Part shown: positions 52,301 through 62,265 of the stretch, one piece after another
Position numbering within the stretch: position 1 is the stretch's first letter
Layout of the letters: every line of letters begins with the position of its first letter
Source: Puffinus mauretanicus
Taxonomy: Eukaryota; Chordata; Aves; Procellariiformes; Procellariidae
Reading direction: 5' to 3'
Assembly (NCBI GenBank): GCA_023333565.1
Contig: JAJKFH010002485.1
Coordinates: 1,240,001 to 1,304,000 of the forward strand
Length of the DNA stretch: 64,000 nt
Translations under genes and position numbers: made by a program
The notes under the pieces: generated by a model
Seen by the model: the letters and a program-made list of their open reading frames with translations, nothing else
Database searches by the model: none
What the model was told of the DNA's origin: nothing

Positions 52301-52779
52301 AACAAAGAAAGAAAATTTCAGCATTCAGCAAAACTTCACCAGAACCATGAGCAGTAAGGCTTTGCCTGAACTCTACTCCCAGAGATTTCTTTCAACAGTC
52401 TCAACCACTTAACCAATATTTTAAAAACAATCAATTTCTTTGAAAAATTCTCAAACAGTAGAGTTTTCTACTCAGAGAATGTACTTTATCACAGAACAGG
52501 TAATATTTACCACTTGATCACTGTCAGGTATCCCCATGGAGAAAGAAAAGAGATACTTTATGTTGCAATAGTGAAGACTGCTTATTTCTAATCTTGGAAG
52601 ACTGGAACATATCACACAGCACACCTTAATCTCTTCCTTCACAAAAGCAAGTTTTTAAAGAACTTTTAAAATACTCCCAAATCATTACAGTTGTGGGTAG
52701 ATTAGATCAGTTCATCTTTTACCACAGGGGAGAAAATTTCCATATCTCCCTTATAGCCCCTCATCTGCCTGGAGATTTT
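49356..52779. other. Non-coding DNA, no gene seen
   Basis: AT-rich sequence with a short (CA)n run at about 49863-49873. A 97-codon frame at 51008-51301 ends in a lysine/arginine-rich tail but matches nothing known. No named repeat is recognised before the LTR-like region at about 52780. Confidence 0.6.
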
Positions 52780-53335
52780 TGTGGGCAAAAGAGTCCTAAC
52801 TTGGATTCCTCCATAGGCTGCAGTCCCCTCAGGATGTCCCTGCCCCAGCATGGGTCCTCCATGACCTACAATCCCCTCAGAGGGCCCTTCTCTGGCATGG
52901 AGCACCTCATCCCAAGAGTGCATCTCCAGGCATGTTCCCCACACCGTCTCCTTCCACAACTCCTCCGTTTTGTTTATCCAAATGCATCTCTTCACATTTC
53001 TCTTCAAGTGACCTCTTTTTGTGTGTCCTCCTGTGTCTCCACTCACATCTCCTTTTTGTGTGTCCTCACATGCCTCCTCACCTGTCTCCTCTTGTTTTTC
53101 CTTTTGTGTCTCCTCAGGTGTCTCCTTTGTCTAACAGCTGCTACTCTCACTCAAATATGTCTGAACAGAGGCGCCGTGTGATCCTCAGATGGGTTAAAGT
53201 TTTGACATTTGATAGGCTGCTTCCATCCATTGCTGAGCCATCTGGAGCCAGCTGTGACTGACATCACCCCTGCTATCTACCCAAACCCTACCAGTTATAC
53301 ACAATACAGAGATCCATTTTTACTCACCAAGATGA
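52780..53335. mobile_element. Decayed avian ERV-type LTR-like repeat
   Basis: Several spaced segments match a dispersed repeat common in bird genomes that I associate with ERVL-like LTRs. They are CCTCCATAGGCTGCAG near 52808-52823, GTCCTCCATGACCTACAATCCCCTC near 52854, GGCATGGAGCACCTC near 52894-52908, CAAATATGTCTGAACAGAGGCGCC near 53152-53175, GAGCCATCTGGAGCCAGCTGTGACTG near 53235-53260, and a CCCAAACCCTACC..ACACAATACA end near 53279-53308. The order is that of the family, but divergence is high. No coding part and no second LTR is present, so it is at best a solo remnant. Family name and orientation are uncertain, hence no strand. Frames of 162 and 114 codons across it are spurious. Confidence 0.6.
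53018..53135. repeat. Degenerate (TGTCTCCTC)n pyrimidine tandem repeat
   Basis: Eight to ten imperfect copies of a TGTCTCCTC/TGTCCTCACATG-like unit lie within the LTR-like element. The corresponding place in the family is a pyrimidine-rich stretch, so this looks like a local expansion. Confidence 0.65.
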
Positions 53336-56009
53336 GTGAGACAGATGTCTCACATGTGAATTTTGGAGGATGCAGTTCTGCCCTTCTGACTCCACTCTGA
53401 TCCCATCAGCCTGCCAACCCATTCTTCTTCATCCACAGCATTGCTGACTCACTGAACCATCATAAATGTTGACCTATATGAAGATTTGACCTTTCAAAAT
53501 TGAACCAATTACAAATATCAAAATGAATTTTAAATATTCCTCTTTTTCTACTCAGATGACTGTGCCAGACTTCCAGAGAATATGAACTAATAGAAAGTTA
53601 TTCTTCCTTGTAACAGCTAAGGAGCTGATCCACTAACTAATTGAATGTTTCACCTCCCTTCCTCCTAAGAATGTCGATGTGACATTTCTAAGGTTGTCAG
53701 TTTTGAGAAATTGTTCTTACAAATTTTGTCCTTCATATAAATTTAAGAATGAAACCTAATAATTTCCCAAAGTATTCTTAACAAGAAAGTATTTTCAATG
53801 AGGCAGAAAATACTACATAATATGAAGAGTTTGGACTATGGAAGAATTAAAAAGTGTAATTTTTCCCGGTAAGATTAAAGAAAGATAGAAGGAAAGAGGC
53901 CTTTGCTATTATTAGAAATTAAAAAGGATTCTTTCAGATAATATTTAATAGTTTGAGGAGAAATGTTGTGATAATTTTCAGATAAACCACACATATATAG
54001 TAAATAGAACAATAATAAAACCCAAATAACACTAAAAGCACTATACTGTTCCCATTGAAATAGTTTCGTTTACTCAATTTCCTTATATTGTTGAATTCAC
54101 TGTACTTGTGTGGCATATATAATATACAAACACAATACATTCATTTTTACATTTATGTTTCAATTATCTGAATAAGGCAAATACTCAGAGAGGAAGTAGA
54201 CTCTCTGAGAGGAAGGTATGTCGTTCCTTTGTCTTTAACAGATATTTTTGGTGGATAATTTTTCCAAATCTCTGATCTCCTAAACTCATTGTGGAGAGAG
54301 ACAAATAGAAGGTATATCCTGTTAGGGTGAGAAGCACTCTTATGCTTCTACGCTGTATCTTTTACAGATGAAGGCACGATCATCAGGGGTTTTCCATAGG
54401 GTGAGGCTTTCTGAGAAGTGTTGCCTACACACACAGATAAAAAGAAAGAACATTAGTATACACAACATTTTTGTACCAGGCAACCTTATTAATAAGGAAG
54501 CTTTCTGGGCATACTGATACAATGAGACTAGCAAAGGCAAAGCCCACAAAGAAATAAATGTTGCTTTAAATGGAAAAAGATAGTGCTGTGCGATGTAAAC
54601 TCTACGCAGAAGAAACTTTCCAAGCATCTCCCTTCTCCTTTATCTCAGTGTCAGCCTGGGCCCCTTGCTTTTCTCTTTCACTTCTCTCAGCATAGCTGTG
54701 GTTGGCAACAAAGCCACCATACCCTGCAAAAAGCCTTCTCAGCCTTCTTTCAACCCTGCAAGATATATAGTGATGCAACCCTTTCTGATAGTCTCTTCCT
54801 ACCCAAGCCAAACTCACCATCTGCATCACTCTTTGCTGTGTTTTTGCTGGATCTTTCCTCAGTGTCAATGAGGGTCAATGAAAGTTCTTGATAGATGGGG
54901 TCTTGCATTCAGCTCTGGGATGGTGTAAACTTGCTACTGCCTGAAATGCCCTAAGAACAGCAATAGCCAGCTCAGGAGGCGCTGGGAGGACCATTAGGCA
55001 TCTGGAAATGCCCCAGGTAGTTGTGCTTTCAGCTATACGCCTGCCCTGCCTTTTGGTGTATTTTATCAGTGCGATACTGAGGGTCCTCTGAAGCTGTGAG
55101 CATGTTATACTTGAAAATGCCATAAATACCACACCATAAATACCACAATAAACTGACAATTTCAGTCATGGAAAGTGACTGTTATACCTACAAACACGAC
55201 TGGAAACATAGGTCCCTGTAGGTATCATAGTTACTCAAAATCACATAAATTTTCCTGTGACAACATATTCTGTTTATCAGACACAACAACCTTCACTTAA
55301 AGTATCACCCCAGACAGCAACCCCAGCCACCCTAAACAAAGTAGTACATAGTTAATCCCACCCAGACTGGATCAGCTGTATCCGTGCTGCAAGTACTTGG
55401 CCTGATACCTTCTGTGCTTCATGTGGCATACCTGTAGCTCCTATAACATAAATAGGATAGGTTTGGTGAATTGTGTTATTACAGTCTGACATCAGCACCA
55501 TTACACCATGGCCTCGACTGGCATTGTCTGGGCTGTGCCATGGGGAAACACGAAAATTCTGGGGCTGGTGGGCTGCGTAGGTTTGACAAAGTCAAATATT
55601 AAATATATTTAGAATAAATATTGGCAAGATTCTTTCAAGTAATAGCATAAATGAATGAGAGCAAAAATTGTTTAAAATCTAAAGGTTTTTTTTGTAGGGA
55701 TAGATTAACTTGACAGCATTTATATTAAGTAAATTATTCTATTGAAACACATACTTGAAAAAAACTGGATATAATTTAAAGGTTGTGATAGTCTGGGTTG
55801 TCATCACTAAAAATACCCATTGCCATTGTTTCTTGTTTTGAAAGAATAAGTGAAGTGCCTACCAGTGGCATTCTTCAAAATACAAAATGTCTTTGGATAA
55901 TCGTTATCCAAAACCATGAGCAATTTCCCACTTCTGCTACATACTTCATATATGGACTGAAGCCACATGAAGAAGCCTGCCAAGTCCTCACCAAGGTTGG
56001 GAAGAGCAT
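53336..56009. other. Non-coding DNA, no gene seen
   Basis: AT-rich sequence with a slightly GC-richer zone at 54890-55570. Frames of 88-102 codons at 54340-55159 on both strands are unrelated to known proteins. A CCATGG pair flanks 55508-55543. No repeat could be named. Confidence 0.6.
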
Positions 56010-56212
56010 CAGCCCCAAGAGCTGCCTCATCCCCTGGGAAGTGTCCAGTGCCCGGGGCTGGCTGTGCCCCCCAGCTCCTGTGTCCCACTCCTGGCTGAGG
56101 TGGTGGGACAGGCCCTGTCTGCCAGGCCCTGCCCTGACGGACCCTGGGGAGCCCCACTACTCCCAGCCTCTGGAAGCCATCAGCCCTCAGGGCATCCTGA
56201 GAGTGTAGTATG
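56010..56212. other. Isolated GC-rich segment of unknown origin
   Basis: About 200 bases are strongly GC-rich (for example the CCCGGGGCTGGCTGTGCCCC stretch near 56051) with abrupt AT-rich flanks. Frames stay open across it on both strands (136 codons plus, 55798-56208; 116 codons minus, 55807-56157), as expected from base composition. The peptides are Pro/Gly/Trp-rich without a recognisable domain. It may be a fragment inserted from elsewhere or an old repeat; I cannot decide. Confidence 0.5.
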
Positions 56213-57599
56213 GCCCTGGGAGCTCAGATCTTCCTCTGTAAAACATATTTGTAATATTTATAAACTCTCAGCGCTGCTGTGAGAATTAATTAATTAGTCT
56301 TGGCAAAGTGCTTTGAGGTCTTCAGATGAAAACTACTATGTACAGCCTCATTCCTCAGGCTGCTGCTGATTATTCTCGTTCTGTAGTCGTGTGCCTGTCT
56401 GATTGTCACACACACGCTTTGTATTACTCTTACCTCATGCTCTTGATCTCATAATGAAACACGCAGTCTCATGTGCTCAGGCCATCCAACACCATGTCTG
56501 AATGAGAGGGAACTTGTGCTAGGACAATGAAGACATATTGTGGCACTGGGGAAGAAACAGTGCCTCCTAATAGGCAGGAGAAGCGATGGAGGGAGAGTTT
56601 TAGCAGCCTGAAGTGCAATTTAGGTCTTCTTGCATTGCAGAAATCAAGGTTGAGCCACTTTCACAACTTTTTTCTTTTTTTTTAAAGAAAATGACAACTG
56701 TTGACACTCAAGAACCTATTCAGAATTTCTTTCACTTAAAAAAAATCCAACAAACTACTATGTTTGCACCACAGATACTGTAATTTTGTCTTTATATGCA
56801 TCTGTATAGTGTTTCCTTAGTTAAAATCTGAAACTGTAATGCAAATGGCAAAAATTATTTTGTGCTATACGGTGTCAATGGAAAGACAAAAGAAGAGGTG
56901 GTGAAGGGAGCTTGATTTCATTTCAGTGCAAAGGAATGAGGTTCCTATACCAACAAAACAATGAATGAAAACTAGAACAGGTATAACTCCAAAAAATGGT
57001 CTTGTTAAATCAAAACTTTTTGTTCACAACCTATGATTCAGCTCCTTCTCAGCTCAGCGATGAGGTAAAGTTTATATTACCTTTTAAGTGGTGTTTAGTG
57101 CTCCATGATCAGTGTTGGGTTGTGGGTGGAACTGCACACCTTGCCTGGTAGTCTCTGCCAAGATTGCAAAAAAAAGGATGTCAAATATCCTCCATTCTTT
57201 CATGCCGAGAGATACTTTTATTCAGGTTCTTGGCAGGAGGAGAGGGTTGACAATATGCCTGCCTTCTTCACAGCCACATTCTTTTCAAACTGACTGTCAG
57301 CCTCCAGACCCACCAGATGTTCCTTTCCATAAGCTCTAAACTTACACAAAAAAGTTATTAAAAACACATAAGCTTCTTTTAATATTTTTTTTTTCCCTTT
57401 CTCATGTACCCCTATCTTTGCTTTTAGTAACAGGATTTTTTTTCCAGTTTCTGTTTTCTTCACATAATAGCTTAAGAATTTATTCATTAACATTTAAAAT
57501 CTATTTTACATTAAGTTAATACATAACTTACTTTTTAAAACTATTATTTTTGGATTATTTAAGGTAACTCAATCTTTAACTAAATGATTGAAAAGGCAC
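56213..57599. other. Non-coding DNA, no gene seen
   Basis: AT-rich sequence with T-rich tracts near 56671-56682 and 57384-57393. An ATGCAAAT octamer lies near 56839. Short frames only (62-91 codons). Confidence 0.55.
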
Positions 57600-57790
57600 A
57601 TGATCCACTGCCACAGCCTGTGTCAAATCCTATTACCATGCTAAACTCAATTGTTAAGATAATTAGGTTAATGGGCATTTATTGATCTCTTTTTAATGAG
57701 AAGAAAATAACTTTTCATAATCTTGTGCTTTGATAGATTGTCTGGGTTATTTCTGGTTTTGTTATATCTGCAAAAGTAAAACTAAGCTGA
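57600..57790. promoter_or_regulatory. Candidate regulatory block, homeodomain-rich
   Basis: Compact repeat-free stretch with CAATTGTTAAGATAATTAGGTTAATGGG-type content (about 57649-57676, recorded by motifs: CAATTG, AGATAA, AATTAG, GTTAAT) and TTTTTAATGAG near 57691. The density of ATTA and GATA cores is high. Evidence is motif texture only. Confidence 0.35.
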
Positions 57791-58139
57791 ACTTACAATA
57801 TTTCTGTAGAAGAAATATAAAAATAGTACTATTTTGAAGCTGGATAAAAGCATGAGAATGGCTGTCATGGAGAGGTACAGGAGTAGGAAGGCATTCATTG
57901 AGTTCACTGTGATTTATAATCAATATTAACTACATAATATACTGAGAAGCACAATACTCAGAGAAAAGGCATGGTTGGTACTGTTCTTTTATCCTATGAA
58001 GGTCATAATAAGATGGGTGAAATGACAAGAAAAATTGATGGAAGATAGTTTAAACTACAATGGAAAAAAAAACATCTGTTATGATGAAGAATTCCCTCCA
58101 GAAATCTTGCAAAAGGACTGACCTCTGCTGTAAATTTGC

Positions 58140-59420
58140 TTGAGAACTAGAACGGAAAGTTTAAATGAGATTTTTAGTGATTTCTGGCCTCACTGAAAGC
58201 TGGAAAATGACAATTATTCAATTTAAGAGTCTCTCTGTCTCAGAAAGGTAGAAAAAGGGTCTGACTTGATGGCTCGACAGACTAATGCTACAGCCTGTAG
58301 ACCCTCTTGCTCTGAGAACTGGTGTTCTAAACACCGCTAATCATGTCAACACATTTGTTTCTTGTGTCAAGTAGCGGAAGGCTTTGTGAATTGATCTTGA
58401 TTTCAGTTGAAGGGGAAAAGAGGAAGAAATGTTGATAAAATTCCCTAAGGAATTTCCAGGTAGATGTATGTAAGTAATTTCACCAAGTAAAATTCCCATA
58501 GAAGCTTTAAAGTGCCTTAATGTTTCCCCTAGTTTTGCTCACCTCTTTTAATGATCCCCCGTAGATTTCCTTTTGGATAAATTTTGAAATACTCTAGGCC
58601 AAGGAAAGGCCAGTACTATGAACTACCATCTTATATTTCTCAGTAGGGCAAGGAAGCTAACAATACTATGAATTCTCTTTTTTATCACCTTCTTTACTAA
58701 TTCTAAGTTAAGAGTTGCTTGTTGTATAGAGTTGCCTCTCTTAAGTAAATACTGCCATAATGAACATTTCTGTGTCATTCACAGTGAAGTGTTCAATGCA
58801 AATTAGGGAAATATAGTGTCATCCTGGTCACTCATAAGATGTAAATAAAAATGGTGAAAATGTCCTTGTGTGAAGGTTAAATTAAAAAATAATGCCTATT
58901 TGTTTCTAATCTCCAGGTGATGATTTCATCACAATGTAAAGGTAAGTTTCATGAAGTCCAGGTTCACAGAGATAAGACCGTTGGTACAAGCGCTCCCTGC
59001 CGTTTCTAATCAACAGGCCTCCTCATTATATTTTCTCCTTGTTTCACAACAGGTTAGTTGTTGATATAAAAGCTTGTTTCTGCTTCCCGCCTTCTAATTT
59101 TAAAATAGCATTAGTAGTATTGCCTTTTCCTGCCGTTCCCAAAGCAGCAATCTAGCTTCCGTTATTATCTGAAATGAAGGTAGATTGAAGACACAGAAGG
59201 AAACATGAATTGTCACAGTTAGATTAATAAATTTGATTTCTAAAGCCCAATCCCAAATGCTTAAAATAAAATACCAGAAATGCTCTGAGGTACTGCCTGC
59301 TCCTTTGCTAACATTTATTTTAAAGATAATCTCTGGAAGCAGTTTCCCCAAGGCTCACCAAATAATTTTGTGCTGGAAAGGTCACACTATTACTGAATGA
59401 TGATTAACAAGAAATAACTA
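58140..59420. promoter_or_regulatory. Candidate enhancer cluster
   Basis: About 1.3 kb almost free of low-complexity sequence. Visible cores include CCGCTAATCATGTCAACAC near 58336, an ATGCAAAT octamer (58797-58804), a TGATGATTTCATCA near-palindrome (58918-58931), two CGTTTCTAATC/TTTCTAATCT repeats near 58901 and 59001, TAGATTAATAAATT near 59220 and AAAGATAATC near 59322. The best part is 58900-59360. This texture is shared with the other candidate blocks and not with 19.4-57.6 kb. Function and conservation are inferred. Confidence 0.4.
58917..58941 (+). other. Candidate 25-nt microexon-like unit
   Basis: A pyrimidine-rich acceptor (TTTGTTTCTAATCTCCAG ending at 58916) and a consensus donor GTAAGT (58942-58947) bracket 25 bases. 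One frame is open through it (VMISSQCK). Micro-exons of this size exist in vertebrate neuronal genes, but without transcript evidence this may be chance. Confidence 0.15.
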
Positions 59421-61199
59421 TCAATAATAACTCAGAATTGTAAACAACCCTATCCAATTTTGGCACTGAATTCAAATACTTTGCAGATACCTTGGAGGCA
59501 GATTCCCATAAGCACCACTTTTTAAAAGGCAGTAGAAGACGGTATGCTCGTTCCTGCTAGAAGGAAAGGTACAAACCTGTAGGCACCATGGTGGTGAAAC
59601 ACAATTTAGCAGCCACTCGTCTCAAATTCAAGCCTGTCTACTGCTTACATTTTCTGGTCCAGCCTGCCCCTAGCAGCTGCTCACAAGAATTCTGCTTCAC
59701 AAGAACAAGCTGTTCTTGTTCTCATTGCAGCCTTTCTCTCTCTCTCTTTTGCTTTCCTGGTTTAACTTACATTGCCCACCTGTACCTAGTATGCAAATGG
59801 AGATGCTCAGAAAAGGAGGGGAGGGCAAATACTGCAAATTATCTTTGACAGGTGTGAAATAATTCTCATTCAGCATTAATTTATTCAACTGTTTTTGCAA
59901 ATTGAAAACTGTTGCTTTTGGAAAACAAATCTTTTTTCCATTGTTATGCTTTCATATTTGAATATTAAAATACCAATCCATTTCTTTGGGGATTTTTCTT
60001 TTCCTATTTGCTTTTTTAACAAAGCTTTTCATAGATTCAAATTAAACCATAAAATGAATGAACAATAAGAACAACATAAAATTCCACAAAAATTAACAAA
60101 ATAAACTGAAACTTTGCAAAATTATCCCTTCACAGTTTTGTAGCAACTCATCCTCATATAAATTGAAGGTAGCTCTACAGCACCCAAAATGGGGATTATG
60201 GAAGCCATCAAACATCAGAAGCATGCCAATTATTCAAGTGTCCCATTTTCTGCTTGGACAAGAGATTCAAGAAGAAAAAATTGCACTCAAATTAATTACA
60301 ATGGACACAGATATACAAGATGTTTTCTTCTCTTCGGTACAAAAGATTTAACAACATTTCAAGCGTTTTATCTTTTAGTTCAGTTCAAGTAAAAGCAAAA
60401 CCAGAATATTTTCCATGTGTTTAATCACTTTCCACTGCACTTTCTATATTCATATTTACACATTTTAAATACCTAGAAAGTTTGTTTTGAAAGTTTGCTT
60501 AAAACCATCCTTGCAGTAGACTATCAAAGGAAACAGATTTGAGCTTGAACGCTACTTTAATTTCCATCTGTTCTATGATACTGCAAATATTTCAGAATGC
60601 ATTTGGCATAGAACATTGCAAACATTACTCTGCAACGCCCTTTATGCAACATAAATATGCTAGCAATCCAACAATAAAGTGCCACACAGCATCTGTCTAT
60701 ATTCCTGTACAGTACATAGCCCAGCTCTCAAAAAAAGATGATATTCAACATCTGGTGGAAATGAACTGTATGATTTTACTGTTTCAAAGATTCTCATTTT
60801 GCCAAAATAAACATCCTCTTTATGTAACAATGACTTTTTAAAATCTCAAATTTTACACATACAACAATAATGATACATATTGTAGGATCTCCACCAGAAT
60901 GTACAAGGCGAGATCAGCAGGTGGAAATGAGAACATTCCTAAGATCCATTTCTCCATGTTAAATCCCCACACAACACAGCACACTTAAAATACTCACCTT
61001 GTCACTTTTTTCCATTAGGAGCTATAAAAATCTAAAAAGATCTTTTATTTTACTGCTTTTCTAAGCAGCCTTTTTAAAGGACAATTTGTGTCCACCATGT
61101 TTGCATTCTTAGAGTTCGCATAAGACAGGATTTCCTTTAACTAAATTCTAAAAAATGTGTCCTACTTGGCCCCTAGAATTTTATAGTGTTTACTTCTTT
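59421..61199. other. Mostly plain non-coding DNA
   Basis: AT-rich sequence. It contains an octamer ATGCAAAT at 59791-59798 and a CT-rich run (TTTCTCTCTCTCTCTTTT) near 59732-59750. A small motif-rich patch at 59815-59960 includes a T-box-type AGGTGTGA (59850-59857) next to AATAATT and GCATTAATTTATT. Frames (62-100 codons) are not credible genes. Confidence 0.5.
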
Positions 61200-62265
61200 G
61201 TGTTACTTATTATACCTCCTGACCCAAATCTGAAAGATTAAGTTCCCTCAGGAAAAAGGAATCCTAAAGTTTTGATAAGAAAGACACAGTCAGAACAAAG
61301 CTCCTGCTGCAAAGAAGTTAACCTCTTGGCAGGGCTTAATATAATTCTTAGACTTCAGGTTGATAGCAAGAGGTTGTTTTATGCCCTACAATATTGTCTG
61401 CTAGCAGAGGTCATGTGTCATGCAGATATACTTGCTTGTATTGAGTGGCCTTTTAATTGTCTGTCAGTTTTGTCTGGGGTCCCGCCTGTGTACGCTCCAA
61501 ATGCAAATATGAAAAGCATGAAAGGTGGAGCAGGGCCCGTGCTTTCATCTGTGTATCATTTTTCAGACTAACTGAAGCTAACCTGTCATTATATTACGGC
61601 CCATGCATTAGGCACTCTTGTTTCACAGTAGCACAAATCATAGTGGGAATAGGGGCCAATCTGTCAAGCAAGGCTTCCAGGCAAATTCTTGTTCAGCACA
61701 ATGGGAAATGGTACAAAATTCCTTTCTTCAACCTCTCAGTAAGAAAGGTTGCAGGACCTCTGCTAATGCTGACAGTTTGCCTGAATATGGTGCCCTGATG
61801 ACTCATACCATGGTGCCTCTGTCACGGTGTCTCAGGGACAACCTCTAAGATTTTTTTGTTTCCTTGAGTAAAGGGCTTTGCTCTTTGGCATTTTGCAACA
61901 CTGAACTCACAAGCGTAAATTGCTTTTGCATCATTTCCCTCTTTAAAAAAATGTCCAATTGTCTCTCAGCCCATTGTGCTTTCAAATTGTCTCAACAGGA
62001 TATGGCAAGAGATGATTTTTACATAGCTAAATCAATCCATTAAGCACGCAAAACCAAAGAGAAGTATAGCTCACTAAGGATCACTGCCTACCAAACATTA
62101 GAAATTTCGATTCTGAAATCAACACAAGGGTTTCCATGCACTCCATATAGTTGTACTGGCTATTATCGGCGGACCTGAGGTAAACGCATAAAAGAAAGGA
62201 ATTAATTCTGAAGATGGACTTTCCTGCTGTTTTGCATATTCACTACAGCGTGAATATGCATCCTT
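61200..62265. promoter_or_regulatory. Candidate conserved enhancer, about 1 kb
   Basis: The longest uniformly complex, repeat-free block in the right half. It contains an octamer ATGCAAAT (61501-61508), TCAATCCATTAAGCACGC with an NKX-like AAGCAC near 62032-62049, TTTTAATTG near 61452, several CAAATTG and TGCAAAAT stretches, and a perfect 11-bp inverted repeat with POU-like half-sites at 62233-62260. Frames of 99 and 113 codons (61272-61571 and 61457-61798) overlap in different phases and match no family, so a protein is unlikely. The GC content and lack of microsatellites contrast with both flanks. Conservation needs alignment. Confidence 0.45.
62233..62260. promoter_or_regulatory. Perfect inverted repeat with POU-type half-sites
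   Basis: TGCATATTCAC (62233-62243) and GTGAATATGCA (62250-62260) are exact reverse complements around a 6-base spacer TACAGC. The right arm with the next base reads TGAATATGCAT, close to the POU-dimer site form ATGAATATGCAT. Binding of a POU dimer is inferred, not shown. Confidence 0.7.

Noticed and set aside
52693..53181. 162-codon frame, the longest in the window
   Set aside because: It lies across the LTR-like repeat and its TGTCTCCTC tandem, so the serine/cysteine/leucine-rich peptide is a repeat artefact.
55798..56208. 136- and 116-codon frames on opposite strands
   Set aside because: Both strands are open because the segment is GC-rich, and neither peptide has a recognisable feature.
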